A stretch of DNA of 44,967 nucleotides from Prevotella sp. (GTDB lineage Bacteria > Bacteroidota > Bacteroidia > Bacteroidales > Bacteroidaceae): assembly GCA_017619275.1 (NCBI GenBank), contig JAFZSR010000109.1, positions 1 to 44,967 on the forward strand, in the 5' to 3' direction. This document shows positions 32,998 to 40,468 of the stretch, in pieces (within the stretch, counting starts at the first letter, position 1; each line of letters opens with the position of its first letter). A program made the translations under genes and the position numbers. The notes under the pieces are model-generated. The model had not been told where the DNA came from and did no database searches. It saw only the letters and a list, made by a program, of their open reading frames with translations.

Positions 32998-34053
32998 TTA
33001 TTCCGCCGCCTCGTCGTAGAGGCGCTCCACTTCGTCCATCCACACCTTGCCATCCACCACTACGCACTTCACGCGGTTCTTGCCTTTCCAGCTACCGTCG
33101 TAGAACTCATATTCATACCACAGGCCGTCCTCGGTACTTACGCTCACTACCCTCGTGCCCTCGCCCAGGCCGTCGTTCGAACTGGTGCGGAAGAGCCAGA
33201 CGGCATAGCCCTCGCCATCGTACTCGTAGGCCTCGCGCAACTGATTGAGCAGCCGCTCGGTGCAGTGTTCCTTTAGGAAATCTTCCTCGCCATACTTGTA
33301 GTTGTTATACATGTCGGTGATGAAGGCTTTCACTTTCTTCTGCTCCTTGTCGAGAGCGTCCTGCAGTTTCGAGCCGTCGTCCTTGATGTACTTGATGCTG
33401 CGCGTGATGATGTTCTTTCCATAATCCTCCTCGTCGATGGTGCACTTCAGCCAATTGTCGTGGCTGTCCTTATTGGCAAAGCTGATTTTCACGGCGGGTC
33501 CTCCTTCCACCTCGTCGAAGTGTACCACCTCCGTACGCTTGGTGTGGGTGATACGGCCGTCTTCGCCACGGGTGAACTCATAGGTGATGGAGTTGCCCGT
33601 GCGGTTGGTCGAGATGTACTGTTCGGGCCGGGGCATAATGTCTTGGCCATAGTCGAACATCGTCACCCAGGGGTCGTCGCTATACCACTGAATCTCGGTG
33701 ATGCGGCCAACGGCATCGCGCGGCAGGTTGGCCACCTCGGGCTTGCCGTTAACGATGCGCGTCATGCTGATGAGGTATGCTTCATTGTCGAAGCTGAAGG
33801 TGACGTCGGGCCGGTTCTTCTCTGAATAGACAACGGACTGAACCTTTCCGTAGAGGTCGAAGAGGGCCATATCGGGCGAGCGATAGAAATGTTCGACTTC
33901 CTCAACTTCCTCCTCGTCCGCTTCCTCCTCGTCTACTTCTTCTTCCATTGCCTCAGCCTGTTCCTTATTACTCTTGTCTTTGTTGCCGCAAGAAGTTGCT
34001 GTGGCCAAAGCGAATATGGCGGCCACGGCCATCACGTAGTACTTCTTTTTCAT
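32998..34053 (-). CDS. Acidic lipoprotein of unknown function
   Basis: A 351-residue predicted lipoprotein. Signal peptide KKKYYVMAVAAIFALATAT is followed by a lipobox Cys at 22. A strongly acidic stretch (about 35-55, EEEVDEEEADEEEVEEVE) comes next and then a globular region without recognised catalytic motifs. The last 110 residues (KKVKAFITDMYNNYKYGEED, then WYEYEFYDGSWKGKNRVK) resemble small periplasmic DUF3828-like folds, but this is a weak impression. The stop codon abuts the repeat cluster. The 21-bp array lies upstream of the gene, but no clear promoter was found. Confidence 0.7.
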   Translation of the reverse strand: MKKKYYVMAVAAIFALATATSCGNKDKSNKEQAEAMEEEVDEEEADEEEVEEVEHFYRSPDMALFDLYGKVQSVVYSEKNRPDVTFSFDNEAYLISMTRIVNGKPEVANLPRDAVGRITEIQWYSDDPWVTMFDYGQDIMPRPEQYISTNRTGNSITYEFTRGEDGRITHTKRTEVVHFDEVEGGPAVKISFANKDSHDNWLKCTIDEEDYGKNIITRSIKYIKDDGSKLQDALDKEQKKVKAFITDMYNNYKYGEEDFLKEHCTERLLNQLREAYEYDGEGYAVWLFRTSSNDGLGEGTRVVSVSTEDGLWYEYEFYDGSWKGKNRVKCVVVDGKVWMDEVERLYDEAAE

Positions 34054-34146
34054 CGTTCCGTTATGTTGTTTTTTCTTTATTAACGAACCAACAGCAGATT
34101 TATTGCACTTCGCCCCCTTTTGTGACCCAAAGCCTTTTATTTGTTT

Positions 34147-34230
34147 AAACTACGACGTAGTTTATAAAAACCGTGACGCAGTTTATATAGATTACGACGT
34201 AATTTATAAAAACTACGACGTAGTCTAAAG
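34147..34230. repeat. Array of four 21-bp tandem units (copy B)
   Basis: Units of exactly 21 bp start at 34147, 34168, 34189 and 34210, with cores CTACGACGTAG, CGTGACGCAG, TTACGACGTAA and CTACGACGTAG. Three of the cores are perfect palindromes. Unit number and length equal those of 10837-10920, 23 kb away. The array lies between divergent genes, 94 bp upstream of the lipoprotein start and about 100 bp upstream of the restriction-island promoter. Confidence 0.85.
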
Positions 34231-34331
34231 AATGTCTGCACAGGTCGAACGAATTTTAAAACTCGCTACGTGCTTTGCTTAGAAAAACACAAGTTTTTTT
34301 GTTGCCATGATTGATTTCCTCCCTTTTTTCT
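34231..34331. other. Intergenic, AT-rich, no feature seen
   Basis: Between the 21-bp array and the island promoter I see no ORF or hairpin of note. The base composition becomes clearly more AT-rich here, marking the left side of the accessory island. Confidence 0.4.
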
Positions 34332-34362
34332 ATTGCGATAACGATTTTTTTTGTACTTTTGC
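34332..34362 (+). promoter_or_regulatory. Promoter of structured leader and restriction island
   Basis: ATTG (34332-34335), 18 bp, TACTTTTGC (34354-34362). It fits the Bacteroidetes promoter pattern with a slightly weak -33 element. Transcription would begin near 34369, leaving a leader of about 330 nt before ATG 34700. Confidence 0.7.
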
Positions 34363-34368
34363 AACAAG

Positions 34369-34699
34369 TATCGGCTAATCGTCGTGACGCGACGCTGTTT
34401 CGGCAGACAAGGCCAGAGCCTCAGCGGAGGTGCCGGTATGACTTTCGTGGGTTATCAATAACAGCATGAGCAGTTATCTTGGAGAACATAGAAACCTGAC
34501 AAATTTCTAAAGCAAGTTAAATACAGATAATTGTGAATGTCTGCGCTTATAGCGTGGACGTCACTTATCTTTAACTGGGCTTTGTCAGGGCCTCTATGTT
34601 CGGTAAGGAGCGGACACGCTTCTTACGTTCATAGAGGTCTTGATGTTTCGAGCCTATAAAATCCGATAAGTGCTTTTGCCTAAAGCTATAAGCGCAAGA
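34369..34699 (+). ncRNA. Highly structured leader RNA with predicted large pseudoknot
   Basis: Helices read directly from the sequence. S1: CCTGACAAA (34495-34503) with TTTGTCAGG (34581-34589), and AGTTAAA (34515-34521) with TTTAACT (34570-34576). S2: GCGCTTATAGC (34543-34553) with GCTATAAGCGC (34685-34695), and CACTTATC (34562-34569) with GATAAGTG (34665-34672). Hairpin: CCTCTATG (34591-34598) with CATAGAGG (34630-34637), capped by GTAAGGAGCG (34603-34612) with CGCTTCTTAC (34617-34626). S1 and S2 cross, so they form a pseudoknot. Smaller hairpins lie at 34380-34394 and 34401-34435. An alternative helix GACAAGGCC (34406-34414) with GGCTTTGTC (34578-34586) would compete with S1. The last helix ends 4 nt before ATG 34700, so folding could control translation. 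No known RNA family is recognised. It could be a regulatory leader or a functional RNA of the system. Confidence 0.6.
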
Positions 34700-35728
34700 A
34701 TGTCCAACAAAGAAACGGGCGTTGATGCGAATTTGAAATCCGCAACTCAGGAGTCGGGGATTTCAAATCACCTCCAACGCGATGACGACCTGTGGGCATT
34801 GCCGGCGGTGCTTGACACACTGCTGCGCGACCATACCACAGGACGCAACATCTTCTGGGCGACGCACGACTATGAGGCGCTCGGCCCAGAGTATGGCTAC
34901 CATTCCGAAATTCTTCCCCATCTGATTACGGGTAAGCATGGAATGGTCGTCCGTCCGCGTGTGCTGAAATCAAAAGAGGAACAAACTGACCGTTCCAAGG
35001 ATATGGCCGAGGTTTTTACTCCTTCATGGATTTGCAATGCGCAAAACAACCTTGTAGATGAAGCGTGGTTTGGAAGAAAAGACGTGTTCAATATTGAGGA
35101 CACAACTAACCATACATGGAGAACCAACACAAACAAAATCGAATTCCCAGAAGGAAAGACATGGAAAGACTATGTTCGCGCCACTCGTATGGAGATGGCG
35201 TGTGGCGAAGCTCCTTATCTTGTGAGTAGATACGATGCTACAACTGGCGAGCCTATCCCCATAGAAGAGCGAATAGGGCTACTTGACCGTAAACTCCGAA
35301 TTGTCAGCGAAAATGTAGACAACAGCGGTGAGTGGCTGAGATGGGCCCAGACTGCCTACATGAACACCTATGGATTTGAGTGGCAGGGCGACAGTCTTTT
35401 GTTGGCTCGTGAAGCTTTGCTGTGGACCTTTGTTGAATACTATCAAGCGAAGTTCCTGAAAGCTCCGCTCATTAAAAGCATCAATTACATTGCCTACATC
35501 ATTTCTTGGAATCTCTGGCAAATGGACGGCTTGAAGGGCGTTGTCCCCGACAGTTGCAAGAACGGTGTAAGCGAGAAAATACAAACCCTTTTTGGTGAAG
35601 TAGAAAAGGTGGTACATTGTACCGGCTGTCAGCAGGAAGACATCCGTAGGCACAACGGCACATATTGCCTCATCCGTGACTGGCCCAACGACAAGAAGAA
35701 AATCCGATTCATAGACTTAATGAAATAG
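34700..35728 (+). CDS. DNA methyltransferase-like subunit of restriction island, lacks NPPY
   Basis: A 342-residue protein resembling the SAM-binding half of N6-adenine methyltransferases (annotated in relatives as restriction subunit M). Seen: a motif X-like KDMAEVFTPSW (about 101-110), a motif I-like MEMACGEAPYLVSRYD (164-179), and a motif III-like YGFEWQGDSLLLARE (224-238). No NPPY/DPPY catalytic motif is present, so on its own it should not methylate DNA. The ATG at 34700 is preferred; an in-frame GTG at 34670 would start inside an RNA helix. It ends 6 bp before the large helicase-methylase gene. More AT-rich codon use than neighbours suggests horizontal transfer. Confidence 0.75.
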   Translation: MSNKETGVDANLKSATQESGISNHLQRDDDLWALPAVLDTLLRDHTTGRNIFWATHDYEALGPEYGYHSEILPHLITGKHGMVVRPRVLKSKEEQTDRSKDMAEVFTPSWICNAQNNLVDEAWFGRKDVFNIEDTTNHTWRTNTNKIEFPEGKTWKDYVRATRMEMACGEAPYLVSRYDATTGEPIPIEERIGLLDRKLRIVSENVDNSGEWLRWAQTAYMNTYGFEWQGDSLLLAREALLWTFVEYYQAKFLKAPLIKSINYIAYIISWNLWQMDGLKGVVPDSCKNGVSEKIQTLFGEVEKVVHCTGCQQEDIRRHNGTYCLIRDWPNDKKKIRFIDLMK

Positions 35729-35734
35729 AGACCT

Positions 35735-38700
35735 ATGGCTACATTCGAATCATCCCTGAAGTCAAAACTCATTTATGTCTTTGCCATCAACGACGAGCGA
35801 CATAAGGACTGTTTGAAGATAGGAGAGACCACTATTGACGAAGACGATGGTAGTGATCTCTTCAATAATGCTGAGACGCTTCAAAAAGCAGCCCACAATC
35901 GAATACGGCAGTATACCAAGACGGCAGGCATAGCATATCAGTTGCTCTACACCGAGGTTAGCATCTTCGTGCGAAGTGGCATGATTATGACCTTCAACGA
36001 CAAACAGGTGCATAAGGTGCTGGAGCGTAGCGGTATCAAGCGCAAAGAGTTCGAGGGTGTCAGTGGTGCCGACGAGTGGTTCTGCTGCGACCTGGAAACG
36101 GTGAAGAAGGCCATTAGTGCTGTGAAACGAGGCGAGGCGAGTTTGCACCCTTCAGACATTACCCAGAAACAGTCGCCCATCATCTTCCGCCCGGAGCAGG
36201 AAAGTGCCATTAACAAGACTCGCAAGCGATTCCGCAAAGGTAATCAGATGCTTTGGAATGCCAAGATGCGGTTCGGCAAGACGCTCTCCGCCCTTCAGGT
36301 TGTGAAAGAAGAAGAGTTTACGCGTACCATAATATTAACGCATCGTCCTGTTGTAGATAAAGGCTGGTTTGAGGATTTCGCCAAGATTTTCTACGACAGG
36401 AAGGATTATCATTATGGCTCGAAAGGCAACGGTGAATTGTTTGAGAAACTTGAAGAGTTGGCAAACAAAGGCTGCAAGTATATTTATTTCGCCTCCATGC
36501 AAGACCTTCGTGGTTCTGAGCAGGTGGGAGGTAAGTTCGACAAGAACAACGAGATATTCTTTACCCCTTGGGATTTCGTCATTGTAGACGAGGCACATGA
36601 AGGAACAAAAACAGAACTTGGGCAGAACGTTCTGAAGGAACTAATAAAGCAGGATACAAAGGTACTACAACTGTCGGGTACGCCCTTCAATCTCTTCGAC
36701 GACTACAGCGAGGAAGAGATCTTTACGTGGGATTACGTGATGGAACAGAAGGCCAAGCTGGCTTGGGAAACTGACAACCCGTATGAGCCGAACCCTTACG
36801 CCTCGTTGCCTGCCATTAATATCTATACCTACGACTTGGGCACACTGATGTCGGAGTACCTAGAAGATGAAAAGGCTTTCAACTTCCGTGAGTTCTTCCG
36901 GACCAAGGACGATGACACTTTTATTCATGACAAGGATGTAGATTGTTTCTTGAATCTCCTTTGCAAGGAAGACAAGGACAGTCTCTATCCCTATAGTAAT
37001 GATAGATTCCGTCGTATTTTCCGACACACACTGTGGGTAGTACCTGGTGTAAAGGCTGCAAGGGCATTGAGTGCCAAACTCAAGAATCATCCTGTATTCG
37101 GAAAGTTTCAGCCAGTCAATGTGGCAGGTCAGGGCGATGAAGACGAGGAGAATGCAGAGGCTTTGCAGATGGTGAACAAAGCCATAGGCAAAGACCCTGA
37201 TGAGACTTATACCATCACATTGAGTTGCGGACGTCTGACAACGGGCGTGAGCATCAAACCTTGGACAGCAGTGTTCATGATGGCTGGCTCGTTCAGCACC
37301 TCGGCTGCCCAGTACATGCAAACCATCTTCCGCGTGCAGACACCGTTTACTTCTCATGGGCGCATGAAGGAACAGTGTTACGCCTTTGACTTTGCACCCG
37401 ACCGCACACTGAGGGTGCTGGCTGAGACTGCAAAGGTTTCAGCAAAGGCAGGAAAACAAACAGAAGAAGATCGTCGCATCTTGGGTGACTTCCTAAACTT
37501 TTGTCCTATCATCAGCATTGAGGGTTCACGTATGAAAGAGTACGATGTCGATAAGATGATGGGCCAGCTGAAGAAAGCCCAGATAGAAAAGGTGGTGCAG
37601 TGTGGCTTTGAGGACGGAGCACTCTACAACGATGAACTGCTAAAGCTGACGGATGTGGAACTGCGCGATTTTGACGACTTGAAGAAAACTATTGGCACCA
37701 CGAAGGCAATGGCAAAGACGGGCGATATCGATGTCAACAACCAAGGTTTCACGAACGAGCAGTATGAGGAGAAAAAGAAACTGGAGAAGAAGAAAAAGAA
37801 AGACCTCACACCCGAAGAGAAGGCACGCTTAGAAGAACTGAAAGCAATGAGCAATCAGCGGCGCAATGCCATCAGCATCCTGCGAGGCATTTCTATTCGT
37901 ATGCCGTTGCTCATCTATGGTGCAGAATTGAAGAATGAGGAAAAAGAAATCACCATCAACAATTTTGCCTCGCTTATTGATGACCAATCGTGGGAGGAGT
38001 TTATGCCCAAGGGGGTCGACAAGGAGAAATTTGAAAAGTTCAAGAAGTATTACGACCCAGACGTCTTCCGAGAGGCTGGCAAGCGCATCCGTGAGATGGC
38101 GCGTGCCGCAGACAAGTTTACGATAGAAGAGCGTATTGAACGTATCTCTGCCATCTTCAACACCTTCCGCAACCCAGACAAGGAAACAGTATTGACTCCT
38201 TGGCGGGTGGTGAACATGCACATGAGTGATTGTCTCGGCGGCTGGTGCTTCTATAACGAAGGGTTCAAACAGACGTTGTCGCTGCCACGCTATGTATATC
38301 AGGGTCAGGTGACGAAAGATGTGTTCCGTACCGATAGCCATATCCTTGAAATCAATTCAAAGAGCGGTCTCTATCCGCTGTATGTAGCATACAACATCTA
38401 TCGCTCTCGTGTAGAGGCAGCCAAAGCCAAGTATGGCGAAGTATCTCACGGCTTTGCCATGAACTTATGGGATGCCACCATTGAAGAAAACATACTTGTG
38501 GTTTGCAAGACCCCAATGGCCAAAAGCATTACCAAGCGCACACTTGCTGGATTCCGCAACACTCGTGTGAATGCTCAATATTATCCCGACTTAATCCAAA
38601 ACATTACAGAACGTCCAGAAGCTGTCGTCAACACCTTCCGCGACGGCAAACGATTCTGGAAGATAAACGAAAATACGAATATGAAATTTGATGCAATTGT

Positions 38701-39655
38701 AGGAAATCCGCCGTATCAGGTTATGGATGGAGGAACAGACAGAGGGGCCGTCCCCGTATATCAGTACTTGGTTGAAATTGCCAAAAAGTGCAAACCCAAC
38801 TATATCTCTATGATTATGCCTGCTCGTTGGTATGCAGGAGGAAGAGGACTCGATGAGTTTAGAGAATGTATGCTCTCTGACAAACGAGTACAATATCTGT
38901 ATGATTTCGAAACAAGTAAGGATTTGTTCCCTACAGTTGACATTGCTGGCGGATTGTGCTATTTCTTATGGCATAAAACAAACGTCGCCCCATGTAAGGT
39001 ATATAATGTAAATCCTTTAGGTTCTTGCTGTGTAGAACGTTATCTTGACGAATTTCCTGTATTTATACGTTCCAACACATCAATACCTATCTTAAAGAAA
39101 GTGACCAACAAATCTACAGAGTATCTCAATAGCCTTGTTCTCTCTATCAATCCGTTTGGATTTAGAACATATTATAGAGGAAGAAAAGAAAAAAAAGATG
39201 GAGATATTAAGATACTTACCAGTGAAGGATGGGGGTACGTTAGCCGCTCTGAGATTACAAAAGGCATTGTAAACGTAAACAAATATAAAATCATCGTTGG
39301 AAGATTTGTTCCTAGTAATGGTGAGTTAAATGTTAAGCCTGGCGAGGGATATAGAGTACTCACTACACCAAGAATCCTGAAAACAGACGAGATAAATACA
39401 GAAACATATATAGACACAGCTGTATTTGATACGCTGAACGAAGCAACGAACTACAGAAACTATCTGTGTACGAAGTTTGCCCGTTATCTGCTGAGGCAAG
39501 CAATCACGTCTGTCAATGTTACACGGGAATGTTTTGCTTTTGTCCCCATGCAAGACTTCAGTCGCCCATGGACGGATGCGGAACTCTATGCTAAATACGA
39601 ACTAACGGACGAAGAAATCGCTTTTATCGAGTCAATGATTAAACCAATGGAATAG
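35735..39655 (+). CDS. GIY-YIG-like nuclease, SF2 helicase and Eco57I-type methylase fusion
   Basis: A 1306-residue restriction-type enzyme. Residues about 11-130 look like a GIY-YIG/T5orf172 nuclease (KLIYVFAI, LKIGETT, HNRIRQY, VHKVLE). A superfamily 2 helicase follows: RPEQESAI near 152, Walker A AKMRFGKT near 177, DEAH at 285-288, LSGTP at 313-317, and TIFRVQTPF near 530. A Lys/Glu-rich coiled coil spans about 667-712. The C-terminal methylase has a divergent motif I, ILEINSKSGLYPL (from 870), and FDAIVGNPPY with the NPPY motif at 991-994, then a probable target-recognition region to the end. The order nuclease-helicase-methylase-recognition resembles Type ISP enzymes such as LlaBIII, but with a GIY-YIG-like module instead of Mrr. 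Target sequence unknown. Confidence 0.85.
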   Translation: MATFESSLKSKLIYVFAINDERHKDCLKIGETTIDEDDGSDLFNNAETLQKAAHNRIRQYTKTAGIAYQLLYTEVSIFVRSGMIMTFNDKQVHKVLERSGIKRKEFEGVSGADEWFCCDLETVKKAISAVKRGEASLHPSDITQKQSPIIFRPEQESAINKTRKRFRKGNQMLWNAKMRFGKTLSALQVVKEEEFTRTIILTHRPVVDKGWFEDFAKIFYDRKDYHYGSKGNGELFEKLEELANKGCKYIYFASMQDLRGSEQVGGKFDKNNEIFFTPWDFVIVDEAHEGTKTELGQNVLKELIKQDTKVLQLSGTPFNLFDDYSEEEIFTWDYVMEQKAKLAWETDNPYEPNPYASLPAINIYTYDLGTLMSEYLEDEKAFNFREFFRTKDDDTFIHDKDVDCFLNLLCKEDKDSLYPYSNDRFRRIFRHTLWVVPGVKAARALSAKLKNHPVFGKFQPVNVAGQGDEDEENAEALQMVNKAIGKDPDETYTITLSCGRLTTGVSIKPWTAVFMMAGSFSTSAAQYMQTIFRVQTPFTSHGRMKEQCYAFDFAPDRTLRVLAETAKVSAKAGKQTEEDRRILGDFLNFCPIISIEGSRMKEYDVDKMMGQLKKAQIEKVVQCGFEDGALYNDELLKLTDVELRDFDDLKKTIGTTKAMAKTGDIDVNNQGFTNEQYEEKKKLEKKKKKDLTPEEKARLEELKAMSNQRRNAISILRGISIRMPLLIYGAELKNEEKEITINNFASLIDDQSWEEFMPKGVDKEKFEKFKKYYDPDVFREAGKRIREMARAADKFTIEERIERISAIFNTFRNPDKETVLTPWRVVNMHMSDCLGGWCFYNEGFKQTLSLPRYVYQGQVTKDVFRTDSHILEINSKSGLYPLYVAYNIYRSRVEAAKAKYGEVSHGFAMNLWDATIEENILVVCKTPMAKSITKRTLAGFRNTRVNAQYYPDLIQNITERPEAVVNTFRDGKRFWKINENTNMKFDAIVGNPPYQVMDGGTDRGAVPVYQYLVEIAKKCKPNYISMIMPARWYAGGRGLDEFRECMLSDKRVQYLYDFETSKDLFPTVDIAGGLCYFLWHKTNVAPCKVYNVNPLGSCCVERYLDEFPVFIRSNTSIPILKKVTNKSTEYLNSLVLSINPFGFRTYYRGRKEKKDGDIKILTSEGWGYVSRSEITKGIVNVNKYKIIVGRFVPSNGELNVKPGEGYRVLTTPRILKTDEINTETYIDTAVFDTLNEATNYRNYLCTKFARYLLRQAITSVNVTRECFAFVPMQDFSRPWTDAELYAKYELTDEEIAFIESMIKPME

Positions 39656-39723
39656 CTTGGAGGAACTCACAGAAAAGGAATTCGGCGCAATGGGTATTGG
39701 CCCTGAAATCTAAATGTTAGGAA
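39656..39723 (+). other. Possible coding remnant after restriction gene
   Basis: In the +1 frame relative to the end of the large restriction gene, an open stretch reads SLEELTEKEFGAMGIGPEI and stops at the TAA near 39713. It looks protein-like and may be a leftover C-terminus of another island gene, but it is too short to be sure. Nothing else is seen up to the stop of the B3/4 gene. Confidence 0.2.
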
Positions 39724-40386
39724 TCAGTACATCAGCACGCTGCCCCCATCGCTCTGGGCGTAGCGCTGCAGCAGCTCCTGGATGAAACGGGCGTTGGCCT
39801 CCACGCGCTCACGGTTGCCGTCGTAGCCATTGATAAGCACTACGAGGTGGCGGGTGGCAAGGGTGATCTTGGTGCGCTCGTGGTCGCTGGTGGGTGTCCC
39901 CACCCCACCCTCAGCGTCACGGTAGACGGGCAGCCCCGCAATGTTGAGCGGGCCGCGCCCGATACCCTCGTAAGGCTCGCCCTCGCGTCCGATGCCCAGC
40001 GTGAGCGTGTCGCCCACGAAGTGGTCGGCATCAAAGCCGCCTATGCTGTAGCCATAGACGATGGACGCCAGGTTGATGAGGTCTACAAGCGTGTCTATCT
40101 GGTAGAGTTCCTTCCCCTGCAGCATGCGACGGATGAGTTGCTCGCTGGCCGGCCGATAGCGCGAGGGATCTTTCCCACATTTCTTATATATCGCGCGCGT
40201 GGCGGCTATCGACGGCAGCTCCTTCAGGCTCTCGGTAGTCAGCTCACTGCGGAAACGTTCTTCGGCTTGATGGATGTCCTGCCACAGCGCTTCGCTATAG
40301 GGACTGTTCACCACTTGGGCATCGACACAGGCTCCCACAAACGGAGGGCACACGTTTTTTATTTCGTTTGAAACTATAATGTTCAT
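39724..40386 (-). CDS. B3/4 (tRNA-binding-like) domain protein
   Basis: A 220-residue protein of the B3/4 domain family, related to the editing domain of phenylalanyl-tRNA synthetase beta chain. Seen: CGKDPSRYRPASEQLIRRML, IDTLVDLINLASIVYGYSIG, FDADHFVGDTLTLGIGREGE and LPVYRDAEGGVGTPTSDHER. Stand-alone members are thought to act in tRNA or amino-acid editing, but the exact role is not settled. It is the last gene of the minus-strand run after beta-galactosidase, separated by heptamer repeats. Confidence 0.88.
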   Translation of the reverse strand: MNIIVSNEIKNVCPPFVGACVDAQVVNSPYSEALWQDIHQAEERFRSELTTESLKELPSIAATRAIYKKCGKDPSRYRPASEQLIRRMLQGKELYQIDTLVDLINLASIVYGYSIGGFDADHFVGDTLTLGIGREGEPYEGIGRGPLNIAGLPVYRDAEGGVGTPTSDHERTKITLATRHLVVLINGYDGNRERVEANARFIQELLQRYAQSDGGSVLMY

Positions 40387-40388
40387 AA

Positions 40389-40468
40389 ACTATAGACTTG
40401 GGACTGTAGGGTTTTGACTGTAGACTATAGACTGTAGACTTTAGACTTTAGACTGTAGGCTATAGATT
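40389..40468. repeat. TAGACTR heptamer array 3
   Basis: Degenerate and perfect units TAGACTG, TAGACTA and TAGACTT between the B3/4 start codon and the 3-prime end of beta-galactosidase. The beta-galactosidase stop codon (40460-40462) is made by the repeat sequence CTATAGATT. Same family as 15685-15808 and 15875-15952. Confidence 0.85.

Noticed and set aside
34537-34659. 40-codon ORF inside the leader (MSALIAWTSLIFNWALSGPL...)
   Set aside because: It runs through both strands of the helices, whose exact pairing explains the sequence better; a leader peptide cannot be excluded but has no independent support.
34369-34699. Retron msr-msd RNA
   Set aside because: The long hairpin with outer inverted repeats resembles one, but no reverse transcriptase gene is nearby.
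34369-34699. Known riboswitch, tmRNA, RNase P or SRP RNA
   Set aside because: None of the conserved cores I know from these families (for example cobalamin, TPP, RNase P) is present.
34670-34699. GTG at 34670 as start of the methylase-like gene
   Set aside because: It lies inside helix S2 and adds ten residues without family character; ATG 34700 follows the structure directly.
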